Shown in pieces: positions 1 through 7,016 of a DNA stretch of 9,728 nt (the first letter of the stretch is position 1; each line of letters opens with the position of its first letter). The DNA is from Comamonadaceae bacterium. Lineage in GTDB: Bacteria > Pseudomonadota > Gammaproteobacteria > Burkholderiales > Burkholderiaceae_C. The stretch is taken from assembly GCA_947458305.1 (NCBI GenBank), contig CANGZO010000079.1:1-9728 (forward strand). Direction: 5' to 3'. Under the pieces are notes generated by a model. That model did no database searches, was not told where the DNA came from, and saw nothing but the letters and a program-made list of their open reading frames with translations. The translations under genes were made by a program, and so were the position numbers.

Positions 1-2338
1 CTTCCATCAACGCGGCGTTTGGGGCTGCGGTCAAACCCATGGCATCGGCCATGACTTTGAGGGTGCCCAAGCGCTGCTCGCGGGTGGGGGCTTGGCCCAT
101 GACGTGCAGCCCTTCGGGGATCAGGGCGTATTCGAGTTCGAGCAACTGGTTTTGCAGTTGCTCGATCCAGACGGTTGGATCGCTGTCTTGTGTGGTGGGT
201 ACGGCCAGGTCGATGCTCTGCGCTTGCTCGCGGATCAGCGTCGTGAGGCTCTCGCGGTCCTGGGCTTGGTCGGGGCCCATTTGTTGCCAACGCTCGATGG
301 ACTGCTGCAGGCTGACCAGTTCTTTGTAGAGGCCCGAATGCGTGAGCGAGGGGGTGAGGTAGCTCACCAGCGTGGCCGCACCCCGGCGTTTGGCCAATGC
401 GCCTTCAGACGGGTTGTTGGCGGCATACAGGTAGACATTGGGCAGCGCGCCGATCAGGCGGTCGGGCCAGCATTGGGCCGACAGGCCGGTTTGTTTGCCC
501 GGCATGAATTCGAGCGCGCCGTGCGTGCCAAAGTGCAGCACCGCGTCGGCCGCATAGTCGTCGCGCAGGTAGCGGTAGAAAGCGCTGAAGGCGTGGGTGG
601 GGGCGCAGCCTGTTTCAAACAGCAGGCGCATCGGGTCGCCCTCATACCCAAAGCCCGGTTGCACCGTGACCACCACCTGGCCAAAGTCCGCGCCCAGTAC
701 AAAGATCGACTGGCCATTGGTCAGGTGCTTGCCGGGAGCAGGGCCCCACTGCGCTTCGATCTCGTTCAACCAGCGCTCGTGTTTGACGTGGTGGCCGGTG
801 TCGATGGCGTGCAGTACATTGGCCTGCGTGCCGTATTGGCTGGCGTTGCCGTGCAGCAGGCGGTTGCGCAGGTCGTCCACGCTGCCTGGCAATGTAACTT
901 GGTAGCCCTCGAGCGACAAGCGCTGCAAGGTGTTGAACAGCGACTGGAACACCGACAGGTAAGCGGCCGTGCCCACGCTGCCCGCGTTGGGTGGGAAGTT
1001 GAACAGCACGATGGCCAGCTTGCGGTCGGCACGTGGTTTGTCGCGCAGGCGCACCAGGCGTTCCACGCGCGACGTCAGCATCTCGGTGCGCTCGCTGCAG
1101 GTGAACATGTCTTGGCTGCGCGGGCCGCTGGGGAAGGTGCAGCGCTTGTCGCAGCCGTGGCAGGTTTGACCGGCGGGGCCGGGACGGCCACCGTAGACCA
1201 TGGGCAAGATCGAGCCGTCGAGTTCGGGGATGGCCACCATGATGGTGTTTTCCACCGGCAGCAGGCCACGGGTCGAGTCGCCCCATTGCTCAATCGATTG
1301 GAACTCCAGCGGGTGCGCGGCGATGTAGGGCACATCGAGTTCGCTGAGCGCCACTTCGGCGGCGCTGGCGTCGTTGTAGGCCGGGCCACCGACCAAGGAG
1401 AAGCCGGTGAGCGATACCAAGGATTGGATTTTTGTGCCCGTGCCTTGCTTGAAAAAGCGGTCCATGGCCGGACGGGCGTCCAACCCGCTGGCAAAGGCGG
1501 GGATGACGCGCAGGCCACGCGCTTGCAGTGAGTGGATGACCGCGTCGTAATGCGCGGTGTTGCCAGCCAGCAAATAGGAGCGCAGCAGCAACAGGCCCAC
1601 GGCAGGTTGGTCTTTGCGGCCGTGGCCGGGCAGGTCGCTCAGCTGTTCGCTGATGCGGTTTTTCATCTGTGGGTGGTACAGGCCCACCTCGGGGTATTCG
1701 ATCGGGTCTTCGGGCTGGGCCAGGGCGCGCAGCGGCTCGCGCGGGCCTTGGGCGTAGCGGTGCACCAGGGTTTTGACCAGGTGCTCGATGTTGTGCTCCG
1801 ACCCGGCCAGCCAGTAGCGCATGGTCAAGAAGAACAGGCGCAGGTCTTGTGCGGTGCCGGGGATGAAGCGCAGCAGCTTGGGCAGGCGGCGCAGCATGGC
1901 CATTTGCTTGGCGCCGGCACTGGCCGGTGCGCCGGTCTCGGAACCGGTCTCTTTGTTCTTGGCGCTGGGACGCAGCTTTTTGAGCAAGGCCATCAGGCCA
2001 CTCGATTCGCGGCCCATGACCAGCTTGCCCATGCGGGTGAGCTGGGTCACTTGCGGGGCCGACATGATGCAGACCATGGCGTCGCAGTGATCGCGGCGCG
2101 CCTGCAAGGCGTCAAGCACCGGCAGGAAATGGTCTTCCATGAAGAGCATGGTGACGATGACCAAATCGGCCTGCGCCACGGCGGCCAAGCATGCGGCCAG
2201 GGCCTTGTCGCTGTCGCGCCAGGCCGAGGCGCTGTGGGTTTGCAGGTGCAGGCCGGGCAGGTCGCGGGCCAGGCGCTCGGCCGCGCTCTCGGCAGCGCTG
2301 GCCAAGTGGCTGTCCATGGTCAACAGCACCACGCTCAT
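1..2338 (-). CDS. bchH: Magnesium chelatase subunit H (BchH), N-terminal 779 residues; truncated by window edge
   Basis: Large porphyrin-binding subunit of magnesium chelatase. With BchI and BchD it inserts Mg2+ into protoporphyrin IX using ATP, the committed step towards bacteriochlorophyll, in the cytoplasm. The minus frame from the ATG at 2336-2338 shows no stop to the left edge in the stretches translated. The family usually has about 1200-1300 residues, so roughly the last third lies outside. Visible hallmarks are an N-terminal start MSVVLLTMDSHLA, the segment FNFPPNAGSVGTAAYLSVF beginning at residue 446, and the CobN/Mg-chelatase signature HFGTHGALEFMPGKQ at residues 602-616. A cysteine-rich stretch (C393, C396, C400, C414) lies just before the FNFPPN segment. 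It is the fourth gene of the leftward operon, 25 bases after bchB. The start has no good Shine-Dalgarno sequence, but no closer alternative in frame was found. Identity is near certain; cobN is excluded by context and N-terminus. Confidence 0.97.
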   Translation of the reverse strand, partial: MSVVLLTMDSHLASAAESAAERLARDLPGLHLQTHSASAWRDSDKALAACLAAVAQADLVIVTMLFMEDHFLPVLDALQARRDHCDAMVCIMSAPQVTQLTRMGKLVMGRESSGLMALLKKLRPSAKNKETGSETGAPASAGAKQMAMLRRLPKLLRFIPGTAQDLRLFFLTMRYWLAGSEHNIEHLVKTLVHRYAQGPREPLRALAQPEDPIEYPEVGLYHPQMKNRISEQLSDLPGHGRKDQPAVGLLLLRSYLLAGNTAHYDAVIHSLQARGLRVIPAFASGLDARPAMDRFFKQGTGTKIQSLVSLTGFSLVGGPAYNDASAAEVALSELDVPYIAAHPLEFQSIEQWGDSTRGLLPVENTIMVAIPELDGSILPMVYGGRPGPAGQTCHGCDKRCTFPSGPRSQDMFTCSERTEMLTSRVERLVRLRDKPRADRKLAIVLFNFPPNAGSVGTAAYLSVFQSLFNTLQRLSLEGYQVTLPGSVDDLRNRLLHGNASQYGTQANVLHAIDTGHHVKHERWLNEIEAQWGPAPGKHLTNGQSIFVLGADFGQVVVTVQPGFGYEGDPMRLLFETGCAPTHAFSAFYRYLRDDYAADAVLHFGTHGALEFMPGKQTGLSAQCWPDRLIGALPNVYLYAANNPSEGALAKRRGAATLVSYLTPSLTHSGLYKELVSLQQSIERWQQMGPDQAQDRESLTTLIREQAQSIDLAVPTTQDSDPTVWIEQLQNQLLELEYALIPEGLHVMGQAPTREQRLGTLKVMADAMGLTAAPNAALME

Positions 2339-2363
2339 GCGTGGTGTGTTGGATGAGGCCTGT

Positions 2364-4025
2364 TTACCGGCTGTAATGGGCTTTGGCATCGTAGAGCGTC
2401 TCCACGGTGATGGTCGCCACGCCCTGATCTTGGGCAAATCGCTCGGTATTGCGGCGCGCTTTGCCCCGCACAAAGAACGGGATCTTGCCCAGCTCCTTTT
2501 CAGCCTCGGGGCTCCAAGTGGCCTGGTTCGAAGCAGCTTGGGCGGGGACAGCGACCTTTTGAACGCTGTCTGTGGTCAGGGTGTCGGTGCGGGCGGGTGC
2601 CGTTGCTGAAACAGCTGCTGCAACGGGGGTTGCCACAGATGATGCAACCGGTGCAGCCACGTGCACGGCCACAGCTGGAGCCACGTTTTCTGCCGCTGGC
2701 CGGGTGCTGCCCAAATGCGAGGGCGCAGCACCGGCATGGAACTCGAAGTCTTCGCGGAACATGCCGATCAGGTGTTCTTCCAGGCCCATCATCAGTGGGT
2801 GCACCCAGGTGTCGAACAGCACGTTGGCGCCTTCAAAACCCATCTGCGGCGCATAACGGGCGGGGAAGTCCTGCACATGCACCGGGGCCGAAATCACGGC
2901 GCAGGGAATGCCTTGGCGCTTGGCGATGTGGCGCTCCATTTGTGTGCCCAAGATCAGCTCGGGCTGCAGCGCGTTGATCTGGGTTTCGACTTCCAGATAG
3001 TCGTCGGTGATCAGGGCTTCGACGCCGTAGCGCTTGCCGCAATCGCGCACTTCGCGGGCAAATTCGCGGCTGTAGCTGCCCAGACCCACGACCTCAAAAC
3101 CCATCTCTTGGCTGGCGATTCGGGCAGCGGCTACGACGTGGGTGGCGTCGCCAAAAATGTAGACGCGCTTGCCGGTGAGGTAGGTCGAATCGACCGACTT
3201 GGCGTACCAGTGCGCGTGCGCGTTGCTGGGGTCTTGGGCGGGCTGGGGCAGGCCGGTCAGCGCGCAGACTTCGGCGATGAAGTCGCGCGTGGCGTGGCTG
3301 CCCAAGGGCACGGTCTTGGTGTAGGGCTGGTCAAACTGGCGCTGTAACCACTGCGCGGCAGCCAAACCAATCTCGGGGTAGAGCACCACGTTGAAGTCGG
3401 CCTCGGCCAGCTTTTGCATGTCGGCCACGCTGGCGCTCAAAGGCGCGACCACGGCCACGTCCACACCGAGTTGGTTCAGCAGCTGGGTGATTTCTTTGAC
3501 GTCGTCGCGGTGGCGAAAACCCAGGGCGCTGGGGCCGAGGATGTTGCAAGTGGGCCGTGCCTTGGCGGGTTTGTCAGCGGCGGGCTTGTGCACGAGGTGG
3601 CGGCACAGTTGGTAAAAGGTCTCGCTCGCGCCCCAGTTTTCCTTGCGCTGGTAAGAAGGCAACTCCAGCGCCACCACCGGGATGGTCAGTTGCAGGGCTT
3701 GGGCCAAACCACCTGGATCGTCCTGGATCAGCTCCGCAGTACAAGACGAGCCCACCAACATGGCAGCGGGGTTGAAACGCGCCATGGCTTGGCGTGCGGC
3801 GTCTTTGAAGAGTTCGGCGGTGTCGCCCCCGAGATCACGCGCCTGGAAGGTGGTGTAGGTGACGGGCGGTCGGCGCGGCAGGCGCTCGATCATGGTGAAC
3901 AGCAGGTCGGCGTAGGTGTCGCCTTGTGGGGCGTGCAGCACGTAGTGCACGTCGGTCATGGCGGTGGCCACGCGCATGGCGCCCACATGGGGCGGTCCTT
4001 CGTAAGTCCAGAGCGTCAGTTGCAT
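2364..4025 (-). CDS. bchB: Light-independent protochlorophyllide reductase subunit B (BchB), 553 aa
   Basis: Catalytic subunit of dark-operative protochlorophyllide oxidoreductase, a nitrogenase-like enzyme. The BchN-BchB heterotetramer takes electrons from the BchL ATPase and reduces ring D of protochlorophyllide without light. The protein begins MQLTLWTYEGPPHVGAMRVA, typical of the family. Asp36 (HAPQGD), the unusual aspartate ligand of the NB [4Fe-4S] cluster, and Cys95 (GSSC) are present. Asp279 (KSVDSTYLTG) corresponds to the catalytic aspartate near position 274 in Rhodobacter. Residues 504-553 form the C-terminal protochlorophyllide-reductase (PCP_red) domain. Between about 432 and 503 lies a long Ala/Val/Pro/Thr-rich linker, which makes the protein somewhat longer than the usual roughly 510-530 residues. 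The ATG at 4023-4025 is preceded by a GCAGGAA Shine-Dalgarno, 16 bases after bchN. Oxygen sensitivity of this enzyme is known for the family. Confidence 0.98.
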   Translation of the reverse strand: MQLTLWTYEGPPHVGAMRVATAMTDVHYVLHAPQGDTYADLLFTMIERLPRRPPVTYTTFQARDLGGDTAELFKDAARQAMARFNPAAMLVGSSCTAELIQDDPGGLAQALQLTIPVVALELPSYQRKENWGASETFYQLCRHLVHKPAADKPAKARPTCNILGPSALGFRHRDDVKEITQLLNQLGVDVAVVAPLSASVADMQKLAEADFNVVLYPEIGLAAAQWLQRQFDQPYTKTVPLGSHATRDFIAEVCALTGLPQPAQDPSNAHAHWYAKSVDSTYLTGKRVYIFGDATHVVAAARIASQEMGFEVVGLGSYSREFAREVRDCGKRYGVEALITDDYLEVETQINALQPELILGTQMERHIAKRQGIPCAVISAPVHVQDFPARYAPQMGFEGANVLFDTWVHPLMMGLEEHLIGMFREDFEFHAGAAPSHLGSTRPAAENVAPAVAVHVAAPVASSVATPVAAAVSATAPARTDTLTTDSVQKVAVPAQAASNQATWSPEAEKELGKIPFFVRGKARRNTERFAQDQGVATITVETLYDAKAHYSR

Positions 4026-4041
4026 AGGGTGTTCCTGCGCC

Positions 4042-5334
4042 TTATGCCGCCAGCTTCAGGCGGCGTTTGAGGGGGCGGCTGAACAGACCGGCCAAATCGG
4101 CCGCTTGTTCGTAGCCCTGAATGGGGGTGAAGACCAATTCGATGGCCCACTTGGTGGTGATGCCTTGGGCCTCCAGTGGGTTGGCCAAACCGAGGCCGCA
4201 GACCACCAAATCGGGGGCGTCGGCGATGCAGCGGTCGAGCTGCAGGTCCACGTCTTGGCCTTCGCTGATGCGGGTGCCTGCGGGGATGAGCGCGAGTTCG
4301 GCGGCCATGTGCTGGCGGTGCAAATAGGGCGTGCCCACTTCCACCAAATCCATGCCCAGTTCGCGGTGGACAAAGCGCGCCAATGGGATCTCGAGCTGCG
4401 AGTCGGGGAAGAAAAAGATGCGCTGGCCTTGCAACATCTGGCGCTGCACGGCCAGGGCTTTTTCGGCGCGTTGGCGCGGTGCGGTGGTCGCTTGTTCAAA
4501 CACCTCGGGGGCCACACCAAACTCGGTGGCGGCCGCTTGCAGCCAAGCGGTGGTGCCTTCCACGCCAAGCGGGAAGGGCGCGGGCAAATGCTGCGCGCCG
4601 CGCGACTGCAGGGCGCGGGCGGTGTCTGCCAAGAAGGGTTGGGCCAACAAATAGCGGGTATTGGGCCCGACCACCGGCATGGCCTGGCTGTTGCGCGGTG
4701 GGAAAAAGTTAACCTGCAAACCCATGCGATCAAAGAGGCTGCGCATCTGGTCTTCGACCACATCGGCCAGGGTGCCGACCACCATCAGGGCGGGGGCGGT
4801 GTCGGTGCTGGCGGGCAGGCCGGGGACCATGGCCGCCAGGCAAGCGTCTTCGCCTTGGGTGAAGGTGGTTTCGATGCCGCTGCCCGAGTAGTTGAGGACG
4901 CGCACCTTGGGGTGGTGGATCTGGTTTTGTCGTTCGGCAGCGCGCGACAAATCGAGCTTGATCACCTCAGATGGGCAAGAGCCCACCAAAAACAGCAAGC
5001 GGATGTCCGGGCGGCGCGCCAGCAACTGGCCGACCACGCGGTCGAGTTCTTCGTGCACGTCGGCCAAGCCTGCCAAGTCGCGCTCGTCGATGATGGCGGT
5101 GCCAAAGCGGGGTTCGGCAAAGATCATCACGCCCGCGGCCGACTGGATCAGGTGGGCGCAGGTGCGTGAGCCCACCACCAGAAAGAAGGCGTCCTGGATC
5201 TTGCGGTGCAGCCAGATGATGCCGGTCAGACCACAAAACACCTCGCGCTGGCCGCGTTCCACCAAAGGCACGACGTCGGTGCAACCGGCGGTTTGCGCGG
5301 AGGTTTCGGCGCGGATCGGGATGACAGTGCTCAT
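4042..5334 (-). CDS. bchN: Light-independent protochlorophyllide reductase subunit N (BchN), 430 aa
   Basis: Partner of BchB in the NB component of dark-operative protochlorophyllide reductase. It contributes three cysteine ligands of the NB-cluster and part of the substrate pocket. I chose the ATG at 5332-5334 (MSTVIPIRAE). It gives 430 residues, close to the family length of about 420-430, and overlaps the bchF stop as ATGA, implying translational coupling. Cys34 (EVFCGLTG), Cys59 (GSRTCAHL) and Cys120 (LVGSCPSEV) match the three cluster ligands known in Rhodobacter capsulatus (26, 51, 112) with a constant offset of 8, which confirms the fold and start region. The motif NYSGSGIETTFTQGED follows at 148-163. 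The C-terminus ends in a basic RPLKRRLKLAA. The reading frame stays open upstream to 5670, but that part is bchF in another frame. Confidence 0.98.
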   Translation of the reverse strand: MSTVIPIRAETSAQTAGCTDVVPLVERGQREVFCGLTGIIWLHRKIQDAFFLVVGSRTCAHLIQSAAGVMIFAEPRFGTAIIDERDLAGLADVHEELDRVVGQLLARRPDIRLLFLVGSCPSEVIKLDLSRAAERQNQIHHPKVRVLNYSGSGIETTFTQGEDACLAAMVPGLPASTDTAPALMVVGTLADVVEDQMRSLFDRMGLQVNFFPPRNSQAMPVVGPNTRYLLAQPFLADTARALQSRGAQHLPAPFPLGVEGTTAWLQAAATEFGVAPEVFEQATTAPRQRAEKALAVQRQMLQGQRIFFFPDSQLEIPLARFVHRELGMDLVEVGTPYLHRQHMAAELALIPAGTRISEGQDVDLQLDRCIADAPDLVVCGLGLANPLEAQGITTKWAIELVFTPIQGYEQAADLAGLFSRPLKRRLKLAA

Positions 5335-5837
5335 GTGCTGGCCTGTGCGCCCGTGTCGGGCAATGATGGGGTTTCGGGTTTTTGCAGCCGCGCCATGCGC
5401 AGCTTGCGGATGTATTGCGCGGCGTTGATGGCGTAGCTGCCATAAGCGGCCAGGGCCAGCCACAGCAAGTCGTTGGCACTCCAAGCGCCTTGCCACCAAG
5501 CCCAGACATAGGCGGTGTGCAGCACCATCACGCCCATGCTGACCACGTCTTCCCAATAGAAGGCGGGTGCGAACAGGTATTGGCCGAACACCACTTTTTC
5601 CCAGATGGCGCCCGTGACCATGATGGCGTAGAGCACCACGGTCTTGATCACCACCGAGGCCAAAGCCCAATCGGTGTGCTCACCGGTTTGCAAGCTGTTG
5701 ATCACCAAATAAAGGCTGATGCCAAAAATCAGGAACTGCACTGGGGCCAGAATGCCTTGCACCAGCGTCCAAGCGGTCGCGTCACGCCGAGCGCGTTGCG
5801 CTGGTGTGTACAAAACCTGGGGGCTTGAATCGGGCAT
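5331..5837 (-). CDS. bchF: 3-vinyl bacteriochlorophyllide hydratase (BchF), 168 aa
   Basis: Adds water to the C3 vinyl group of the chlorophyllide intermediate to give the 3-hydroxyethyl group that BchC later oxidises. It is an integral membrane protein and the first gene of the bchFNBH operon. I chose the ATG at 5835-5837 (MPDSSPQVLYTPAQ). It gives 168 residues, the normal family size of about 160-175, with an AGG six bases upstream. The longer in-frame start near 5912 would put the coding region on top of the promoter and operators, so it is unlikely. Four hydrophobic segments are visible at roughly 28-48, 57-78, 98-115 and 122-142. The most family-like stretch is GAIWEKVVFGQYLFAPAFYW at 76-95. 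The stop TGA overlaps the bchN ATG. Confidence 0.95.
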   Translation of the reverse strand: MPDSSPQVLYTPAQRARRDATAWTLVQGILAPVQFLIFGISLYLVINSLQTGEHTDWALASVVIKTVVLYAIMVTGAIWEKVVFGQYLFAPAFYWEDVVSMGVMVLHTAYVWAWWQGAWSANDLLWLALAAYGSYAINAAQYIRKLRMARLQKPETPSLPDTGAQAST

Positions 5838-5870
5838 GGAGGACCTGGTTGCGAGTTTGGGCTTGGAGTG

Positions 5871-5899
5871 AATGTAAGTCTGGACATACAGTGTGTCAA
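5871..5899 (-). promoter_or_regulatory. Predicted sigma-70-type promoter of the bchFNBH operon
   Basis: Read leftward, TTGACA (5894-5899) is followed by a 17-base spacer and TACATT (5871-5876): a perfect -35 and a 4-of-6 match for the -10. Transcription would start near 5864, giving a leader of about 27 bases before the bchF ATG at 5837. Both tandem PpsR palindromes overlap these elements, the classic arrangement for aerobic repression of bch promoters. This is a prediction from sequence alone. Confidence 0.7.
5873..5890. promoter_or_regulatory. PpsR/CrtJ operator, promoter-proximal copy at bchF
   Basis: TGTAAGTCTGGACATACA matches the TGT-N12-ACA consensus exactly in its outer triplets, but its inner arms are not the usual TGTCAA/TTGACA. 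It covers part of the predicted -10 and spacer of the bchF promoter. It lies 3 bases from the second, better palindrome, 21 bases centre to centre or about two helical turns, which would let PpsR bind both on one DNA face. Binding is inferred from the family consensus and from ppsR being encoded about 1.1 kb away. Confidence 0.8.
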
Positions 5900-5911
5900 C
5901 ATAAATTGACA
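5894..5911. promoter_or_regulatory. PpsR/CrtJ operator, strong copy at bchF
   Basis: TGTCAACATAAATTGACA is a perfect TGT-N12-ACA with extended symmetric arms TGTCAA-N6-TTGACA. Read on the minus strand, its left arm is TTGACA, the predicted -35 element of bchF. Repressor binding here would therefore directly block RNA polymerase. It is likely the high-affinity member of the tandem pair. Confidence 0.88.
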
Positions 5912-6081
5912 ATATTTTAAGTATTCAGGGTTTACACTAGATACAATGCGCTGAAATCCAACCAAACTCGAGCCTGTGTTCGGTGAGGTCATTTGCATGG
6001 CCTGACCAGCCTTCTTGCGACGAGCACTCCGACGCCCCGGAGCCTGCCGCTGGTGTATCCTTCTGATGATCGGTGCTTGTC

Positions 6082-6885
6082 ATGGCGAAATTCAACCTCG
6101 AGAACTCCCCATCTCTACCCTTGGCGCAAGGCGTGATGCCCCTGCCTGAAGCCTTGCGGCAAGGCTCGCCTGTGGGTCCCCGTTTGGTCGGTGGCACCTC
6201 ATTTGCTGGCAAGTCAGCCATTGACTTAGGGCAAATTCAAATCCTGGCGCAAGCCTGTTTGCAAGGTTTGGATGCGGCCCGGCAAGTGGTGTTTGGTTGG
6301 CAGCGCCAAGGCCAGTCGCTGGAAGACATCTATATAGAAGGCATCACGCCGTGTGCCCGCCTCTTGGGGGACTGGTGGTGTTCGGACCGGCTGGATTTCG
6401 CCATGACGACCATCGCATCGGCCCATCTCCAACAGCTGCTGCACGATTTCAGCGCAGAGTTTCTCCAAGAGTCGCCTCAGCAGCGCAATGGCCTGAGTTT
6501 GCTTTTGTTGACTGAGCCAGGGGCTCAGCACAGCATGGGTTTGTTCATGCTCAGCGAGTTTTTCAAACGTGCGGGTTGGATGGTCACGGTGGCCGTGCCC
6601 CAAGACGTGGCGGACTTCAAAAAAATGTTTGTCTCCGATTGGTTCGATGCGGTGGGCATTTCCATCAGCACCGACCGGCATCTGGGCACCCTGCTGACCT
6701 TGCTCCCACAACTGCGTGAAGCTTCAGACAATCTGAATTTGGAAGTTTTTGTGGGCGGTCCGATGGCTTTCACGGCGCCCGAGTTGCTCAAAGGGCTGCC
6801 AGCCAAGCTGGTGGCCGAAGATGCCCCCGAGACGGTGGCCTGCGTGACACGGGGCATGCTTTTGTCAACCGCAAAGGCCACATAA
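6082..6885 (+). CDS. aerR: PpaA/AerR-family cobalamin-binding antirepressor, 267 aa
   Basis: Regulator of the PpaA/AerR family, which modulates PpsR/CrtJ binding in response to light through bound B12. It has a helical segment around residues 50-125 of the protein, including GDWWCSDRLDFAMTTIASAH, followed by a B12-binding-like Rossmann domain. In that domain the sequence runs LLLLTEPGAQHSMGLFML, then GISIST, then FVGGPMAF. The H-x-x-G in QHSMG, the Ser strand and the GG fit a cobalamin-binding fold. The His (150 counted from the ATG) is the likely lower axial ligand. The start is uncertain: ATG at 6082 is chosen, a GTG at 6073 is possible, and a stop at 6067-6069 blocks anything longer. A later ATG at 6136 could give a short form, as reported for Rhodobacter AerR. 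Its place directly before ppsR is the known pairing. Symbols ppaA and aerR are both in use. Confidence 0.88.
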   Translation: MAKFNLENSPSLPLAQGVMPLPEALRQGSPVGPRLVGGTSFAGKSAIDLGQIQILAQACLQGLDAARQVVFGWQRQGQSLEDIYIEGITPCARLLGDWWCSDRLDFAMTTIASAHLQQLLHDFSAEFLQESPQQRNGLSLLLLTEPGAQHSMGLFMLSEFFKRAGWMVTVAVPQDVADFKKMFVSDWFDAVGISISTDRHLGTLLTLLPQLREASDNLNLEVFVGGPMAFTAPELLKGLPAKLVAEDAPETVACVTRGMLLSTAKAT

Positions 6886-6887
6886 AA

Positions 6888-6893
6888 TGTCAA
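6888..6893 (+). promoter_or_regulatory. Isolated PpsR-type half-site after aerR
   Basis: TGTCAA, identical to the left arm of the strong operators, occurs 3 bases after the aerR stop codon. No ACA follows at the correct 12-base distance (TTT instead), so it is only a half-site. It might be a weak element for autoregulation of ppsR, or chance. Confidence 0.25.
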
Positions 6894-6977
6894 TTCAGTC
6901 ACTTTTAGTGCATTTAACCCCCTTGTTTTCAGGCTTCGATGGGCTGCATCAGCCTATACTCAAATCACAAATACAAG

Positions 6978-6983
6978 TGTCAA
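6978..6983 (+). promoter_or_regulatory. Isolated PpsR-type half-site upstream of ppsR
   Basis: A second TGTCAA lies 34 bases before the chosen ppsR start, again without a partner ACA at 12 bases. A -10-like TATACT sits at 6955-6960 just upstream, without a clear -35. The aerR-ppsR gap (6886-7016, 131 bases) is AT-rich and otherwise unremarkable. Confidence 0.25.
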
Positions 6984-7016
6984 CTTCCTGATGCTCAAAC
7001 CCGTTTGTTTTACAAC

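Larger units (their letters stand above)
5838..6081. promoter_or_regulatory. Divergent control region between bchF and ppaA/aerR
   Basis: This 244-base gap separates the leftward bchFNBH operon from the rightward regulator genes. Its AT-rich left part (about 5870-5950) holds two tandem PpsR-type operators and the bchF promoter, listed separately. For the rightward ppaA/aerR transcript I see only a -10-like TACAAT at 5942-5947 without a convincing -35. The right-hand TTGACA of the second operator (5906-5911) is badly spaced for it. The G+C-rich remainder, 5960-6060, shows no clear motif. No FNR-type palindrome and no terminator were recognised. Confidence 0.75.

Noticed and set aside
92..2356. 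Two long plus-strand open frames (92-1531 and 1532-2356) that together span the left quarter
   Set aside because: They are antisense to bchH, whose minus frame gives clear BchH motifs throughout. Their translations are His/Gln/Ala/Val-rich, as expected of antisense frames in G+C-rich DNA.
4105..5169. A 354-codon plus-strand open frame
   Set aside because: It is antisense to bchN, which carries all three cluster cysteines in order. The plus-strand product resembles nothing known.
5335..5670. An N-terminal extension of bchN reaching 5670
   Set aside because: The stretch is the coding region of bchF in another frame. MSTVIPIRAE at 5334 matches the family start and the ATGA overlap.
5838..5912. 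An N-terminal extension of bchF starting at 5912
   Set aside because: It would translate through the promoter and both operators. The shorter start has an AGG upstream and gives the family length.
6900..6910. CACT-TTT-AGTG hairpin after aerR
   Set aside because: The four-base-pair stem is too short for a terminator and likely chance in an AT-rich gap.
6942..6954. GGCTG-cat-CAGCC hairpin before ppsR
   Set aside because: The stem is only 5 base pairs with no T-run following, so it is not a terminator. No homologous regulator site was recognised.
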